Below, in pieces: positions 12,034-22,668 of a DNA stretch of 64,000 bases. Origin of the DNA: Gentiana macrophylla (Eukaryota; Streptophyta; Magnoliopsida; Gentianales; Gentianaceae); contig CM047817.1 in assembly GCA_026214975.1 (NCBI GenBank), positions 57,036,246 through 57,100,245 on the forward strand, written 5' to 3'. The position numbers and the translations under genes were made by a program. The notes under the pieces were generated by a model that was not told where the DNA came from, did no database searches, and saw only the letters and a list, made by a program, of their open reading frames with translations. Numbering within the stretch: the first letter of the stretch is position 1; each line of letters begins with the position of its first letter.

Positions 12034-13136
12034 TCATGGGACGTGGGCGAGCAATGTGTTCGGATCATCACATACTTGGCATGTGATTGGATTATACTGT
12101 CCATTGTTATGAACCGCATCGACTTGATGAGCAGAGGGGGGCTGAAATTGACATTGGCCAATCATGTGGCCAGTCTGACAGCAATTTTCGCAATACAGTA
12201 CCTGAGGGTTCTGTGGAAACGAAGGAGTCTGATTAATCAGGTTTGAAACTTGAGGACTTGCCATCTGCTTTTGGAGCATGGCTATCAGACTTTGAACATT
12301 GACTTCCTCAACCTTGGGAGGAGGAGGAGCTTGAATTGCTTGATAAGAGGGGGCATAGTTATACTTTGCAATGTCCTCAAACAATGCCCATCCCTCATCA
12401 GTGTTTTTGAGGAAATGCCCCACCGTAAGAGCTATTGACCATGCCTTTTGTAAGCTCGGTCAATCCACTGAAGAATGTATTGACATGCCTTTCCAGTGGC
12501 AAGCCATGGTGGGGACATTTTCTTAAGAGAGATTTGAACCTCTTCCAACATTCGAAGAATGATTCATTCTCCTTCGGTAGAAGGTAAAGATCTCATTCAG
12601 CATAATCGGGCTGTCTTTGAAGGAGGAAAATATTGACTTAGAAATTTTTTTCAAGTCCGGCCCAGTAGTGATGGATTTCGAAAGGAGAGAGTGATACCAC
12701 TCTCAGCCTCTCCTTTCAGAGAAAAAGGAAATAGTTTAAGCTTGATCGCATCCTCACTACACTCTTGACGCGGGTGGTACCGCGGGTAAGAACGCATATT
12801 TCTAAGCGGATTTTCGATTGTGAAATATGAAAATTGGCGCATGCCGCAAGACAATAGTCCGGGTTGAGTTCGAATGTGATGATCAGAATTTATGGCAAGA
12901 CAATAGCCATGGATAAAGATCGCACTGTGCATGGCGTCTCGCCAACATACGCCGATCCTCGCCACCATTATTACTATTTCTTCGATCTCTTCTATCAACT
13001 TCCGCTCAATTTCTTGGTCGGCTAGACTTCCTTCGTCCGAAGGGTCGGTAAAACGAAAGTTTCGCTTATTGGGTCGGACTATGGTCCGCCGAGGTCGTGA
13101 AAAGAGTAATGGCCTTTTTCGACTTCGAGTTTGCAT
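12034..13136 (-). pseudogene. gag: E2 Athila gag (frameshifted)
   Basis: The minus-strand start at 13136 (MQTRSRKRP) is chosen because it opens the first frame after the leader. The capsid core motif IKLKLFPFSLKGEAE lies near 12700-12750. It is followed in other frames by WKRFKSLLRKCPHHG, VNTFFSGLTELTKGMVN and DEGWALFEDIAKYNY. A zinc knuckle CENCCQTGHMIGQC (C-x2-C-x4-H-x4-C) at about 12185-12230 would bind the genomic RNA. At least two frameshifts (near 12650 and 12430) break the protein. Confidence 0.82.
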
Positions 13137-13597
13137 AAACCGAAACCCAACTCAATTGAACAAAACCTAAAAACTACGAAATTAAAAATCTAAAAGAAAG
13201 TTAAAGAAAAAAAACAAGATTATCTAAAAAAAGGGGGTCGACGGGCGTCCAACTATGTGGACGGGCGTCCACCTAGAATTGGTATTGGACGGGCGTTTGG
13301 AGGTCCAAACGCTCGTCTGGTCTTCAGAAATCTTGGACGGACGTCCAGAATCTATGGACGCTCGTCTAAGATGAAAATTTGATACAGGTTTTAAAATTTT
13401 TTAGCGGACGGGCGTTCAATAGTGTGGACGCTCGTCTGAGATGCGGGACGAACAAGAAAAGAACAGAAAAGTTGAAAAAATTAAACCCTAACTCTTAAAC
13501 CCTACAAATCTGAACCTTAAAACCTAAAAAAAAAAACTAAATAAAAACTAAACAGGGATTAAAACACAGAAAACAAAAACTAGGCAACCGTCCGGTT
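13137..13597 (-). other. E2 leader with repeated GGACG/CGTCC motifs
   Basis: This is the untranslated leader between PBS and gag. Near 13237-13445 it carries at least seven imperfect copies of GGACGGGCGTCC or GGACGCTCGTCT, separated by 10-60 bases. The same motif occurs at 6042-6250 and in both LTRs. Each unit is close to a palindrome, so it could fold as a short hairpin in the RNA. No function is known to me. Confidence 0.6.
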
Positions 13598-13618
13598 CCC
13601 CGGCAACGGCGCCAAAAA
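13598..13618 (-). other. E2 primer-binding site (tRNA-Asp type)
   Basis: On the minus strand TTTGGCGCCGTTGCCGGGGA begins a few bases after the 5' LTR end. This is the primer-binding site usual in Athila elements, assigned to tRNA-Asp. It shows that the right LTR is the 5' LTR and that E2 runs on the minus strand. Confidence 0.85.
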
Positions 13619-13620
13619 CT

Positions 13621-15150
13621 TGTCACGGATTTTATTAATACAAAATAAACAAGTAATAAAACCGGTTAACCTCAAGTGCAAGGATCGTAGTAATAGAGGC
13701 TAATGCCGGGTCGATCTTACGGGGAACTAGACAGCTGTAAATCCTAGTTGTTGTTCTAGCTAACTATGTCACGAACTATACTGAACAGTGAATTAATCTA
13801 GACAAAAAGTGCAGAAAATAAATTAGGCAGAGGAGATTATCCAAGGCTAGGAAAGATACGGGTAACAGACTTATTAATTAAACTAAACTAAACTAATTGT
13901 AAAAAGGAAATTAACTAAGCGAAGTGAAACTCAAGTTGCAAGGATTTTAAATCAAATTATAAAAGGCAAACGAGGATTGATCCGCCTATCAACATGTATT
14001 GATCTCCTATCTCGATTATATGTGATATTTATCTAGGTTGTGACTCACCTTACCTAAACATGAACCCTAATTCCTTAGGCAATTCATCTATTAACCTAGT
14101 ATCTTCCAATGCTAGATTAACGCGTTTTAAGATCAAAGGTGTCAACTTTTACGTTCAAATCTAGTGATTAGACTTACTAACTTCCGTTATTATAAATCTA
14201 AGGACTATTCTTATCTATGGTGATCTAAAGGTTAATCATGACTTCCATCAAACATAAACATAATCATACATGCAAATCTTCTGATATAAACGCAATTAAA
14301 CGAGATAAAACATAAATAAGAAACAACCTTGAATAAATAACTCACAAAGATAATCGAAATACGTAAATCAATCCAAGTTGATGGCTTCACAATTCTCGCT
14401 TGATTGAAGCTTTAGCTCTCGAGCATCCTCAAAGAACACGCTTTAATAGTAAAAAGAACATAAAACCGCTTCTAAACTAATCTAATTTAAAGTTGCATAA
14501 AAGTGAAAGAAAAAGAAGTAAAATCGCAGCCTTAGCCGCCTTAGGTTTAGTGGTTTTGATAATGTCGAATTGTTCTTCTTGTGTGTAGAAATAGGGTAGG
14601 TATTTATAGAAGATTAAGTCGGTTCTGGCTGAGTCGGCGGACGGACGAGCGCTCGGCCTGGTGGACGCTGCTCACCTCCTTGAACTCTCCTCGACGCTGC
14701 TCGGTCTCGCTTCAAACTCTCTCGAATCACTTAGCACCTTGGACGCCGTCGTGATTTCAGACGCTCGCTTGGTATGGACGGAGCATGGACGCTCGCTCAT
14801 CATGACTTGAATGCGATTTTTGCATGTTTATCTCTCTTTTCCTTCTCTCATCTCGATCATTATCTCTTCCTTAAATCTTCATAGCTCGAAATTTATCCCT
14901 TTTGATCATCATTTGAGCACAATAATCATACCTATAACACATGGAAAACATCGCAAACTGTAATAATATTCAAATAATCATATTTTAACCATGAAATCAC
15001 ATAAATATATCGATATTGCGATTAAGCCGTCATAAATACCGTTTGCTCAATATTTTAATATAAAGACCAATTATTATGCAAATTATACAATATAGAGGGA
15101 AAAACATCGTAAAATATATCCTTATAATTCATAGATTTTCACCCTTAACA
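13621..15150 (-). repeat. E2: Athila-type Gypsy, 5' LTR (right)
   Basis: This 1530-bp LTR (TGTCACGG to CCCTTAACA on the plus strand) pairs with 909-2436. The two differ at scattered positions and by short indels (for example around 1415/14128 and 1725/14440), so the insertion is not very recent. The ACTTG target duplication follows at 15151-15155. Confidence 0.92.
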
Positions 15151-15155
15151 ACTTG

Positions 15156-15533
15156 ACATAGAGGATTCCTTCAAAATCTTCTCAGATCTGAAAGCTTATG
15201 AATTCAATGAATATTTTACAAGCACAGCTGCAATAATCAAAGCTTTGGATGAACCAAAAACCACAGCACTTGCAGCAGCATCCAATGACTCTCAAGAAAC
15301 ATCCACAAATAATCTTCACCAGTTGAATGAAAAGGAAGAACAAATGGCACTTATGATGAGTCGAATCAGAAAGATGAAAAATGGTCATCCTGTAACTTTG
15401 AAGTTCATTTAGAAGACTCCTGAGAAAAGGAAAGATGATGAATATCTTTGCTTCAACTGTAAGCAGCCTAGTCACTATAAAGCTGAATGTCCAGAACTGA
15501 CCAAGAAGACTCAGCAACGAAGAACCGGCCGAA
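15156..15533 (+). pseudogene. gag: E1 Copia gag, C-terminal part with zinc knuckle
   Basis: This resumes the frame cut at 903. FSDLKAYEFNEYFTS is the usual SIRE/Copia segment before the nucleocapsid. The zinc knuckle CFNCKQPSHYKAEC (C-x2-C-x4-H-x4-C) is at about 15451-15492 and binds RNA in the particle. A stop at about 15411 (KFI*KTPEKR) interrupts it. The minus-strand open frame at 15182-15694 is a shadow. Confidence 0.8.
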
Positions 15534-15603
15534 TAGATTGTTAGTTGGAGATTAATTTGACTACGAAGCTGGTACAAAAAGGTTATCTGATGATACAGCT
15601 TTA

Positions 15604-16700
15604 ATGGCTCACATGAAAGATTCCAATGAGGTATGTGAATCAAATTCCAAATACAGCCCAACTCAGATTTCCATGCAAAATGCATGTTCTTCAACAGCTA
15701 ATTCCAATCCAAAGAACTCAGAATTAGAAGAAACTCTTGATGAATTGATGAGTCAGCTTGTCACCATAGAAGCTGGTTATGAATCAATCAAAGCTGAGAA
15801 AGAAGTTCTAATTCTAGAAGTCAAAAGATTGAAAGATAAGTTGAACACGTTAAAACTAAGCAGAACTGATAAGGGAAAGAATTAGTATCAGCCTACTGCA
15901 TCCGCAGCAGCAACTGAATCTTTTCCTTAATCAAGTTCAGCCATTGGATTCAAATCAGGCAAGCCATATGGAGATAGAACTGGCTTAGGATTTGATACAC
16001 AGCAAACTTCGAATGAAGGAATGAGTAAGGCAACTGAACCTAATGCCAAAACTGGTGTTAAGTTCGTAGCTGAACAATGTCCTCAAACTAAGAAGAATGC
16101 TGAACCAGTAAAACAAGTTCAACGTGAATCAAGTCAGAAACAACATCAATTTTCAAAGAAGTCAGCTGTAAACAACAACATATTCAACCAAAAAGGTAAA
16201 ACAGCTGTACATCATGAAAATCAAAAAAGTAGATCAACTGCTGAATCTACTAAAGCTAATCAAGCCAAGAACCAAAAAAACTTTAGTCAAAGTAAATCCA
16301 AGAATATCAATTATTCAAAGATTCACAAAGTCGTGGAAAAGCGATTATTTCCGATCGATGATGATGGAATTTCTCTCGAATCTACTATTAAAACTGAAAG
16401 AAACAATCATTTCAGACAAAAAACATATTACAAGTTTCTGTTTAAAGGTCAGTAGACGATTCACTTCAGTCCTTAGCGAAAACTCTCGAGATCAAGGTCA
16501 AGATGGACCTCAAGATAAAAGAAATGATGGTTATTATTCAAGTTTCAATAATAGGAAGCATCATGGCAATCAGTTTCAGCCAAATGACCTGAGAGATCAT
16601 ATAAATAAGACACAGTCCAAGCATAGACACTACAGGAGTGTGGCTTACAATATCCGAAAAATACCGAAAAATACCTAAATGATATATTCCCAAAGTTGTA
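15604..16700 (+). pseudogene. E1 linker between gag knuckle and protease (coiled coil)
   Basis: Two open pieces (15604-15885 and 16021-16455) code for polar, low-complexity protein rich in Lys, Gln, Ser and Asn. The first has a heptad-like stretch ELEETLDELMSQLVTIEAGY followed by EVKRLKDKLNTLKL that should form a coiled coil. SIRE-type elements carry such a spacer here. Stops at about 15884 and 16453 and a frame change break it. At 16705-16740 the motif CTGACCCCCATG(G/C) occurs twice, 20 bases apart. Confidence 0.55.
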
Positions 16701-16754
16701 CTGTTAACTGACCCCCATGGACCCAACTGACCCCCATCCAAAAAACAAACGTTT

Positions 16755-16920
16755 AATTTATTTTGCAGGATATATGTTACTTTGACAGTGGATGCTCAAG
16801 ACACATGACAAAGAGCAAGGACTGTCTAAGTAATTTTATTGCAAAAGATGGACCAAAAGTTAATTTTTGAAATAAAGACAAACCTAGTTTCACCAAAGGT
16901 TATGGTAATTTGATCAGAAA
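16755..16920 (+). pseudogene. pol (pro): E1 Copia aspartic protease
   Basis: CYFDSGCSRHMT (about 16768-16803) is the Copia protease active site; D-S-G is the catalytic triad strand. A TGA at about 16867 (VNF*NKDKPS) interrupts it where this family normally has glycine. Downstream, SYVEGLHYNLLSTSQLSDMG (about 16945-17000) is the usual protease C-terminal motif. Confidence 0.75.
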
Positions 16921-17154
16921 TGGACTCACAATCAAAAATGTATCTTATGTAGAAGGATTGCATTACAATCTACTCAGCACCAGTCAATTAAGTGATATGG
17001 GATATAGAGCCACATTTGACAAAGATTTCTGCATTGTCGTCAGCGAAACAACATTTCAAGTTGTTCTAGCCGGAAGTAGAAAATAGAATATGTATGTTGT
17101 AGATTGGACTACAGTAGTTGCAGAAACTTGTTTACTTGTGCATACCAAGTCATA

Positions 17155-17995
17155 AGTCAGCTGGTTATGGCACAAGAAATCGAGTCATCTTAACTTTGAT
17201 GACATCCACACACGTGTCAAGAAACAATTAGTAATTGGACTACCTGAGATTACCTACAAGAAGGATAGCTTATGTGATGCTTGTCAGCAAGGAAAGCAAA
17301 CAAAAGAAAGTTTCAAGACTAAGTCTCAGCATTCTACAAACAGAGTTTTAGAACTAATGCATATGGACTTATTTGGACCTATCACACCAATCAGTATCAG
17401 TAGAAAGAAGTATACATTGGTGGTTGTAAATGAATATTCAAGAAACACTTGGGTTATTTTCTTAATAAAGAAAAGTGAAACCAAGCAGAGACTTACAGAA
17501 CTCCTCAAAAGACTTCAGAATCAGAAGAGTGTCTCAGTTGTGAAGATAAGACCAGATAAAGGAACTGAATTCCTCAACAAAGTAATTATTGAATACTGTG
17601 AAGAAAATGGTGTTTTACATCAACTTGCAGCAACAACAACACCTAAACAGAATGGTGTAGCTGAGAGAAGAAATAGGACACTCAAAGAGGCAGGAAGGAC
17701 TATGATCTGTGAAGCAAAACTGCTTGAAAGATATTGGGCAGAAGCAGTTAACGCAGCTTGCTACACACAAAACAGAGCTCTTATGAATAAGAGACATGAG
17801 AAGACATCCTGTGAAATTTGGAATGGAAAAAAACCAAATGTTTCATACTTTCATGCATTTGGAAGCTAGTGTTTCATACATAATAATGGAAAAGATCAAC
17901 TTCATGTTTTTCAGCCCAAAGCTGATGAAGGAATATTTCTAGGATATTCAAGTGTTAGCAAAGTATTTAGAGAACTGAACAAAATGACACTTAAG
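17155..17995 (+). pseudogene. pol (int): E1 Copia integrase (HHCC domain and core)
   Basis: The pre-integrase zinc domain reads LWHKKSSHLNFDDI and CDACQQGK, giving the H-H-C-C ligands. The core follows: HMDLFGPI (first Asp), RPDKGTEFLN (second Asp) and QNGVAERRNRTL (Glu), so the D-D-E set is present. The pieces 17357-17869 and 17984-18436 share one frame with the RT, and only stops (about 17152 and 17867) break it. The minus-strand frames here are shadows. Confidence 0.85.
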
Positions 17996-18439
17996 CATGA
18001 AGAATCAATTCATGTAGTATTTGATGAACCAAACTTTCCTGGTGAAGAAATTGGAATCAGACCAGAACCATTTTCTCAGCCTCAGTTACCAATTCTACCA
18101 GATTCAGTTTATGTTGACATTGGAAGATTAAGAGTTTCAGAATCATCAGATCAAGATCAACCTCAGTTTCCAACAACTGAACCACCTACAGTTGAACAAC
18201 ATGATTCTGACCCAGTTCAAGATGATCAAGATGAAGAAAATCAAGAACCAGTTTCTGAAGAACAAGTTCAACAGAATATAGATCCCTTGATGCAATCCCC
18301 AGTATATCAATGGATGAGGAATCACCCTGAAGAACAAGTGATTGGTAATACTCAAGCTGGTGTTCAAACAAGACATCAACTAGATGCAATGATTGCATGT
18401 TTCCTATCTTATTCTGAACCTAAAGAGATAGAATAAGCT

Positions 18440-19174
18440 TTGAAAGATCCAGATTGGATATTAGCTATGCAAGAAGAACTGAATGAATTTGAAAGAAATC
18501 AAGTTTGGGAACTAGTAGACAAACCAGATCATGTAAACATCATTGGCACTAAATGGGTTTACAGAAACAAGCTTGATGAAGATGGGAATATCATCAGAAA
18601 CAAAGTTAGACTTATAGCTAAAGGATATTCTCAAGCTGAAGGCATAGATTTTAATGAAACTTATGCACCAGTTGCAAGACTTGAAGCAATCAAACTTTTT
18701 CTCGCCTATGCAGCTCACAAGAAATTCAAGGTGTACCAGATGGATGTCAAAAGTGTATTTTTGAATGGGATTCTTGAAGAAGAAGTCTATGTTAAACAAC
18801 CACCTGGATTTGAAATTAAGGATCAAGCTGATAAAGTCTTTAGACCGAGAAAAGCTCTATATGGACTAAAGCAAGCACCAAGAGCTTGGTATGAAACTCT
18901 ATCTCAGTTTCTAGTGGATAATGGATTTATCGAAGGAACCATTGACAAGACTTTATTCAGAATGAAAGTTGAAAAAAGTACTTTACTTGTTCAGATCTAT
19001 TTTGATGATATTATCTTTGGATCTGAAAATGAACAACTCTGTGAGAAATTTGCATGTTTAATGAAAAGCAAGTTTCAAATGAGTATGATGGGAGAACTGA
19101 ATTATTTTCTCGGTTTACAAGTTAAACAAATGGAGAATGGGATATTCATTCACCAAACTAAGTATACAAGATAA
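18440..19174 (+). pseudogene. pol (RT): E1 Copia reverse transcriptase
   Basis: The 244-residue open stretch reads [57 protein letters not shown] and the active site YFDDIIFGS. Both active-site aspartates and the first catalytic Asp (QMDVK) are kept. A TAA at 18434 just upstream (IE*ALKDPDW) and a TAA at 19172 (YTR*LIKKF) end the open frame; both stand where the family usually has glutamate. It shares the frame of the integrase and RNase H. Confidence 0.88.
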
Positions 19175-19912
19175 TTGATCAAGAAGTTTGGAATGGAGAA
19201 ATCAGCTGGCATTTCAACACCAACTGGGGCCAACATCAGATTAGATGAAGACAAAGAAGGCAATGATGTGGATCAACCTCTCTACAGAAGAATGATTGGA
19301 AGTCTACTTTATCTTAGATCAAGTAGACCAAATGTATCTTTTGCTGTTGCTGTATGTGCTTGATTTCAAACAAGACCTAAAGAGAGCCATCTCACAGTTT
19401 TAAAAGGAACCTTGAAGTATTTGAAAGATACAGAAGGAGTTGGGATATGGTATTCAAAAGAAGGAGAATTCAAACTGATATCCTACTCAGCATCTGACTA
19501 TGTTGGATGCAAGGTGGACAGAAAAAGCACTTCAGGCACATGTCAGATGCTAGGAAATAGACTTGTGTCATGGTTCAGCAAGAAGCAAAGCTCAATCTCT
19601 ACTTCAACAGCTGAAGTTGAATATATTGCAGCTGGAAGTTGTTGTGCTCAAGTTTTATGGATTAGACAACAACTGAGAGATTATGGAATAGAAGAAGGAA
19701 TGAGTCCTATAATGTGTGATAATACAAGAGCAATTGCAATAAATGACAACCCAGTTTTGCACTCAAGGATGAAGCACATTGATGTGAGACATCACTTTAT
19801 AAGGGATCATGTGGAAAAGAAAGACATAACAGTTTCCTTTGTACCTACTTAAGATCATTTGGCAGACATCTTTACCCGGCTATTGGACAAGGGAGATTTG
19901 CCGATCTGAGAA
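19175..19912 (+). pseudogene. pol (RH): E1 Copia RNase H
   Basis: Motifs in order: PLYRRMIGSLLYLRSSRPNV; SASDYVGCKVDRKSTSG; VSWFSKKQSSISTSTAEVEY; MCDNTRAIAINDNPVLHSR; and MKHIDVRHHFIRDHVEK. The end reads HLADIFTRLLDKGDL. This degrades the RNA strand of the RNA-DNA hybrid. Stops at 19361 (TGA, normally CGA in CARFQ) and 19850 (TAA) are the only breaks, so pol is one frame with point nonsense changes. Confidence 0.85.
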
Positions 19913-20413
19913 CTGAGTTGGGTATAATCAAAGTCAGTTAAGTCAGTTTAAGCCAGAGATTCCTCAAGGGGATTGATCTTTGTTATGTTGGGTGCACACA
20001 CTTAACGGATCAGTCAATGACATCAACAATCTCAAACTGACCAACTGAAACTGAAAGATTTGACGGAACTGAAAGTATACTAAAAAACTGACCTCAAGTA
20101 TAGTTCATTGAACTTAACCGACAATGGTTACATCGCATTTAATTCCCGCCATTTGTCAGAACCTGTTGCTTGTACACCCCCACTAACTGTCAGAACAGTA
20201 CATGCATCGGTTACACAAAACCGTCAGGAATTTGAAAGGATTTTACTAAATCCCCACAAATCGTGTACCCACTCACCAAACCCTCTTACAAAACCTCCCA
20301 TATATCCACATTCTTCTGCATATCCTTTCACACACATGAAAGATCAAATATTTTCTCTCAAAAGCCACAAATTACATCTTTCTTATTTTTTCTTCAAAAC
20401 TCAGTAAATTTTA
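19913..20413 (+). other. E1 spacer between pol and the post-pol ORF
   Basis: Noncoding stretch after RNase H. It contains short CAGTTAAGTCAGTTTAAGCC-like repeats (19932-19960) and many ACTGAC or AACTGA words. A short open frame at 20108-20407 has no recognisable family. Confidence 0.5.
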
Positions 20414-20973
20414 ATGGAAGCTTCAAAGAAAACACAGGAAGAAAGGCTCATTACTGAGTTGGATACTTTATCTTTCGAGCAATATGAAGAACTTTGTAGC
20501 AACACCATTTTAGCAAGTCTTATTTACGAGAAGATCAAACGTCAGCCAGGATTAATAGATATTCTGGAAGTTACTTTCAAAGAGGAACGTGATTTAGAAG
20601 GGATCCTACAGTTCTGGGTGAACATGAGATTGATAAGGAACTCCCTAATCACAAAATTTGAGGTGAAAGATTCATTGTTAATGAACAAGTCATCAGGTTG
20701 CTATTTGATTTCAAGGAACAAGTTGTGAAATCAATAGATTTGAGTTGTCTACCACTCCAAAAGAGCGCCTTTCTCAGACAAATATCCTTAAGTAAGGTAC
20801 CAACAACTGTTGGTACTCATTTCAACGAACTCAAACCAGTGTTTGGACTCCTCATCAATTGGCTCAGCAAGCACATCATTGGCCAACACAAAGGAATAGC
20901 CAAGTTATCTGAAGACATCATTTATCTGATGAACATAATCTGGGCATGTTATGTGTTTAATCAGCTAAAGTAG
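20414..20973 (+). pseudogene. E1 post-pol ORF (env-like position of SIRE elements)
   Basis: A protein starts at MEASKKTQEERLITELDTL (20414) and runs 104 residues. It continues after a frame change in the overlapping frame (20698-20973: LLFDFKEQVVKSIDLSCL, NELKPVFGLLINWLSKH). SIRE/Maximus elements have an extra ORF after pol, often called env-like. The protein here is acidic and helical at its N-terminus, and I see no clear signal peptide or transmembrane anchor. Its end is lost at about 20977, where unrelated Copia sequence in the opposite direction begins. Confidence 0.5.
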
Positions 20974-20977
20974 CAAC

Positions 20978-21160
20978 CTCGAACGCCCATCTTGCCAATA
21001 AGAAACTCAAATTGTTGCTTCCTAATGCTTTCGTTAGAACTTCTGCCAGCTGAAAAGTAGTCGGGGTGTACGAAGGTAAAATAATACCGTCAGAGATGGT
21101 ATAATGAACATAATGACAGTCTGTCTCAATGTGCTTAGTACGCTCATGAAACACGGGATT
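20978..21160 (-). pseudogene. Copia RNase H C-terminal fragment, minus strand
   Basis: From 21160 leftwards the minus strand reads NPVFHERTKHIETDCHYVHY then PTTFQLAEVLTKALG, the last part of a Copia RNase H unrelated to E1. It begins abruptly at the N of NPVF, and the sequence to its right belongs to the opposite strand. It also marks the end of E1. Confidence 0.75.
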
Positions 21161-21267
21161 TTGTCTCAGTTCATGAAACAGCCACGCGTTGGGCATTTGG
21201 AGGCGGCCTTGCATGTGGTTCGGTATATTAAACAACACCCGGGTAGAGTATTTTGTTGCAGTGATAG
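21161..21267 (+). pseudogene. Copia RNase H N-terminal fragment, plus strand
   Basis: From about 21161 the plus strand reads LSQFMKQPRVGHLEAALHVV then RYIKQHPGRVFCCSDSD, the part of Copia RNase H that normally lies upstream of the NPVFHERTKH segment. It diverges from the minus-strand fragment at the same point and is cut on the right by the TRIM at 21268. Confidence 0.7.
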
Positions 21268-21647
21268 TGATCAGATCAAGCGCTTCCTATTGTACTAAAA
21301 CCAATTGGTGTTAGTAAATGTTCTACTATATTTCCTTATACATTTAAGAGTGTGGGCAATCTCTCCCAACACCACCCTCAAGTGTGGGCAATCTCTCCCA
21401 ACACTTGCACCATATAATTGGGGTTCAACATGCCTCCTCAAGCGTGGGCAATCCCTCCTAAAACTTAAACAATATAAAATTTTAAAATAATGATCAAACC
21501 AGGATATGATCTCATGACCTCTGGCTCCGATACCATATTACCATGTTAGGATCAAGCGCTTACCGTTGTATTAAAACCAATTTGTGTTATTAAATGTACT
21601 ACTATATTTCCTTATACATTTAAGAGTGTGAGAAATCTCTCTCAATA
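21268..21647 (-). mobile_element. E3: TRIM (miniature LTR element), 380 bp
   Basis: Two 104-bp terminal direct repeats, 21268-21371 and 21544-21647, begin TG(T/A)T and share GATCAAGCGCTT and TTTCCTTATACATTTAAGAG. They end CTCCCAACA (left) and CTCTCAATA (right). Between them is a 172-bp noncoding core. Next to the right repeat the minus strand gives TGGTATCGGAGCC, a tRNA-Met primer-binding site. Next to the left repeat it gives the purine-rich CTTGAGGGTGG. LTR-PBS-PPT order without coding sequence defines a TRIM on the minus strand. I see no matching target duplication (GATAG versus GTTTA). Confidence 0.75.
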
Positions 21648-22668
21648 GTTTATCATAATCACAAGAAGCAGTTTGTGGACGTATACAAGTATCCATAAGC
21701 CATTCCTGATGTGTATTGTGATAAACATTGATATGCTAAGAATCATACCTAGTTTCATAACTGTCTATAGGAGCATGATTCTTGTTGCCTTTGATGAAAG
21801 AATTATATTGTTCAATCGTTGGTCTAGTTTGTTTTTGATATAAGACAAATACTTTGAAAATATATTTGTCAATAAAATAGATAGTTAAACAATAGTCAAA
21901 AGAGTTGTAACTAATGAATATTGTAAGACCAACAAATCCTGAGAAAATTTCCCTATCGTTGATAAGACTAATATCTCTTAGATTCAAAATAGATGTTTTA
22001 AATATCTTATCAAATCATATTTTATTATATTGGTTTAGTGAAATAAGGGTGATTAAGTAAAAGTAAATTTTTACCGTGATCATCATTTTCTTCAATAGGA
22101 AAGTATATTTGGTCATTGGCAACCTTATGTTTTTCAAAATACATCTTAAGAAGAAAAAATAATTTCAAGGAACTTTTCTTTCCAAAAAGGTTTACCATCA
22201 AATATTATCTTTGAATGGTAAGTGGTTTGAAAATAATAAAGATTTAAGATTGATGTAAACAATCCCTTAAAAAAGTTTACATATCCTTTCAAAGTATTTC
22301 TGTCAAGATAACATTATTGTAAATAATTCAATTTAGCACTTATCACCATGTCTAGATCTGTGGACATAATATGATTTTGGGTGATACCAAAACTTTTTTT
22401 ATATATCATAGCCTAGATCATTGTCAGCATATTTTGTGTCATAGAGCTAAGTGAGAGTTTGAAAAGAAACTTGTTGAATGATAGAAACTAATTGACCTTT
22501 ACATGACTCTTCGATTTTATTTGAGTATTTTTCCGAAGGACTTGTTTTATGTAAATTATTTCAATCTTTGTAATTTCCTCATTAGACAATTCTGTCAACA
22601 ATAATTGTGTTGGAAACTGAATTATCTGCTCATCATGTGTGTCATATACTCTCTATGCAAGAAGGTTT
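21648..22668. other. About 1 kb of AT-rich sequence, nothing recognised
   Basis: No frame here resembles a known domain, and I see no terminal repeats. It could be a remnant of the rearranged Copia, the host site, or internal sequence of another element. Confidence 0.5.
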
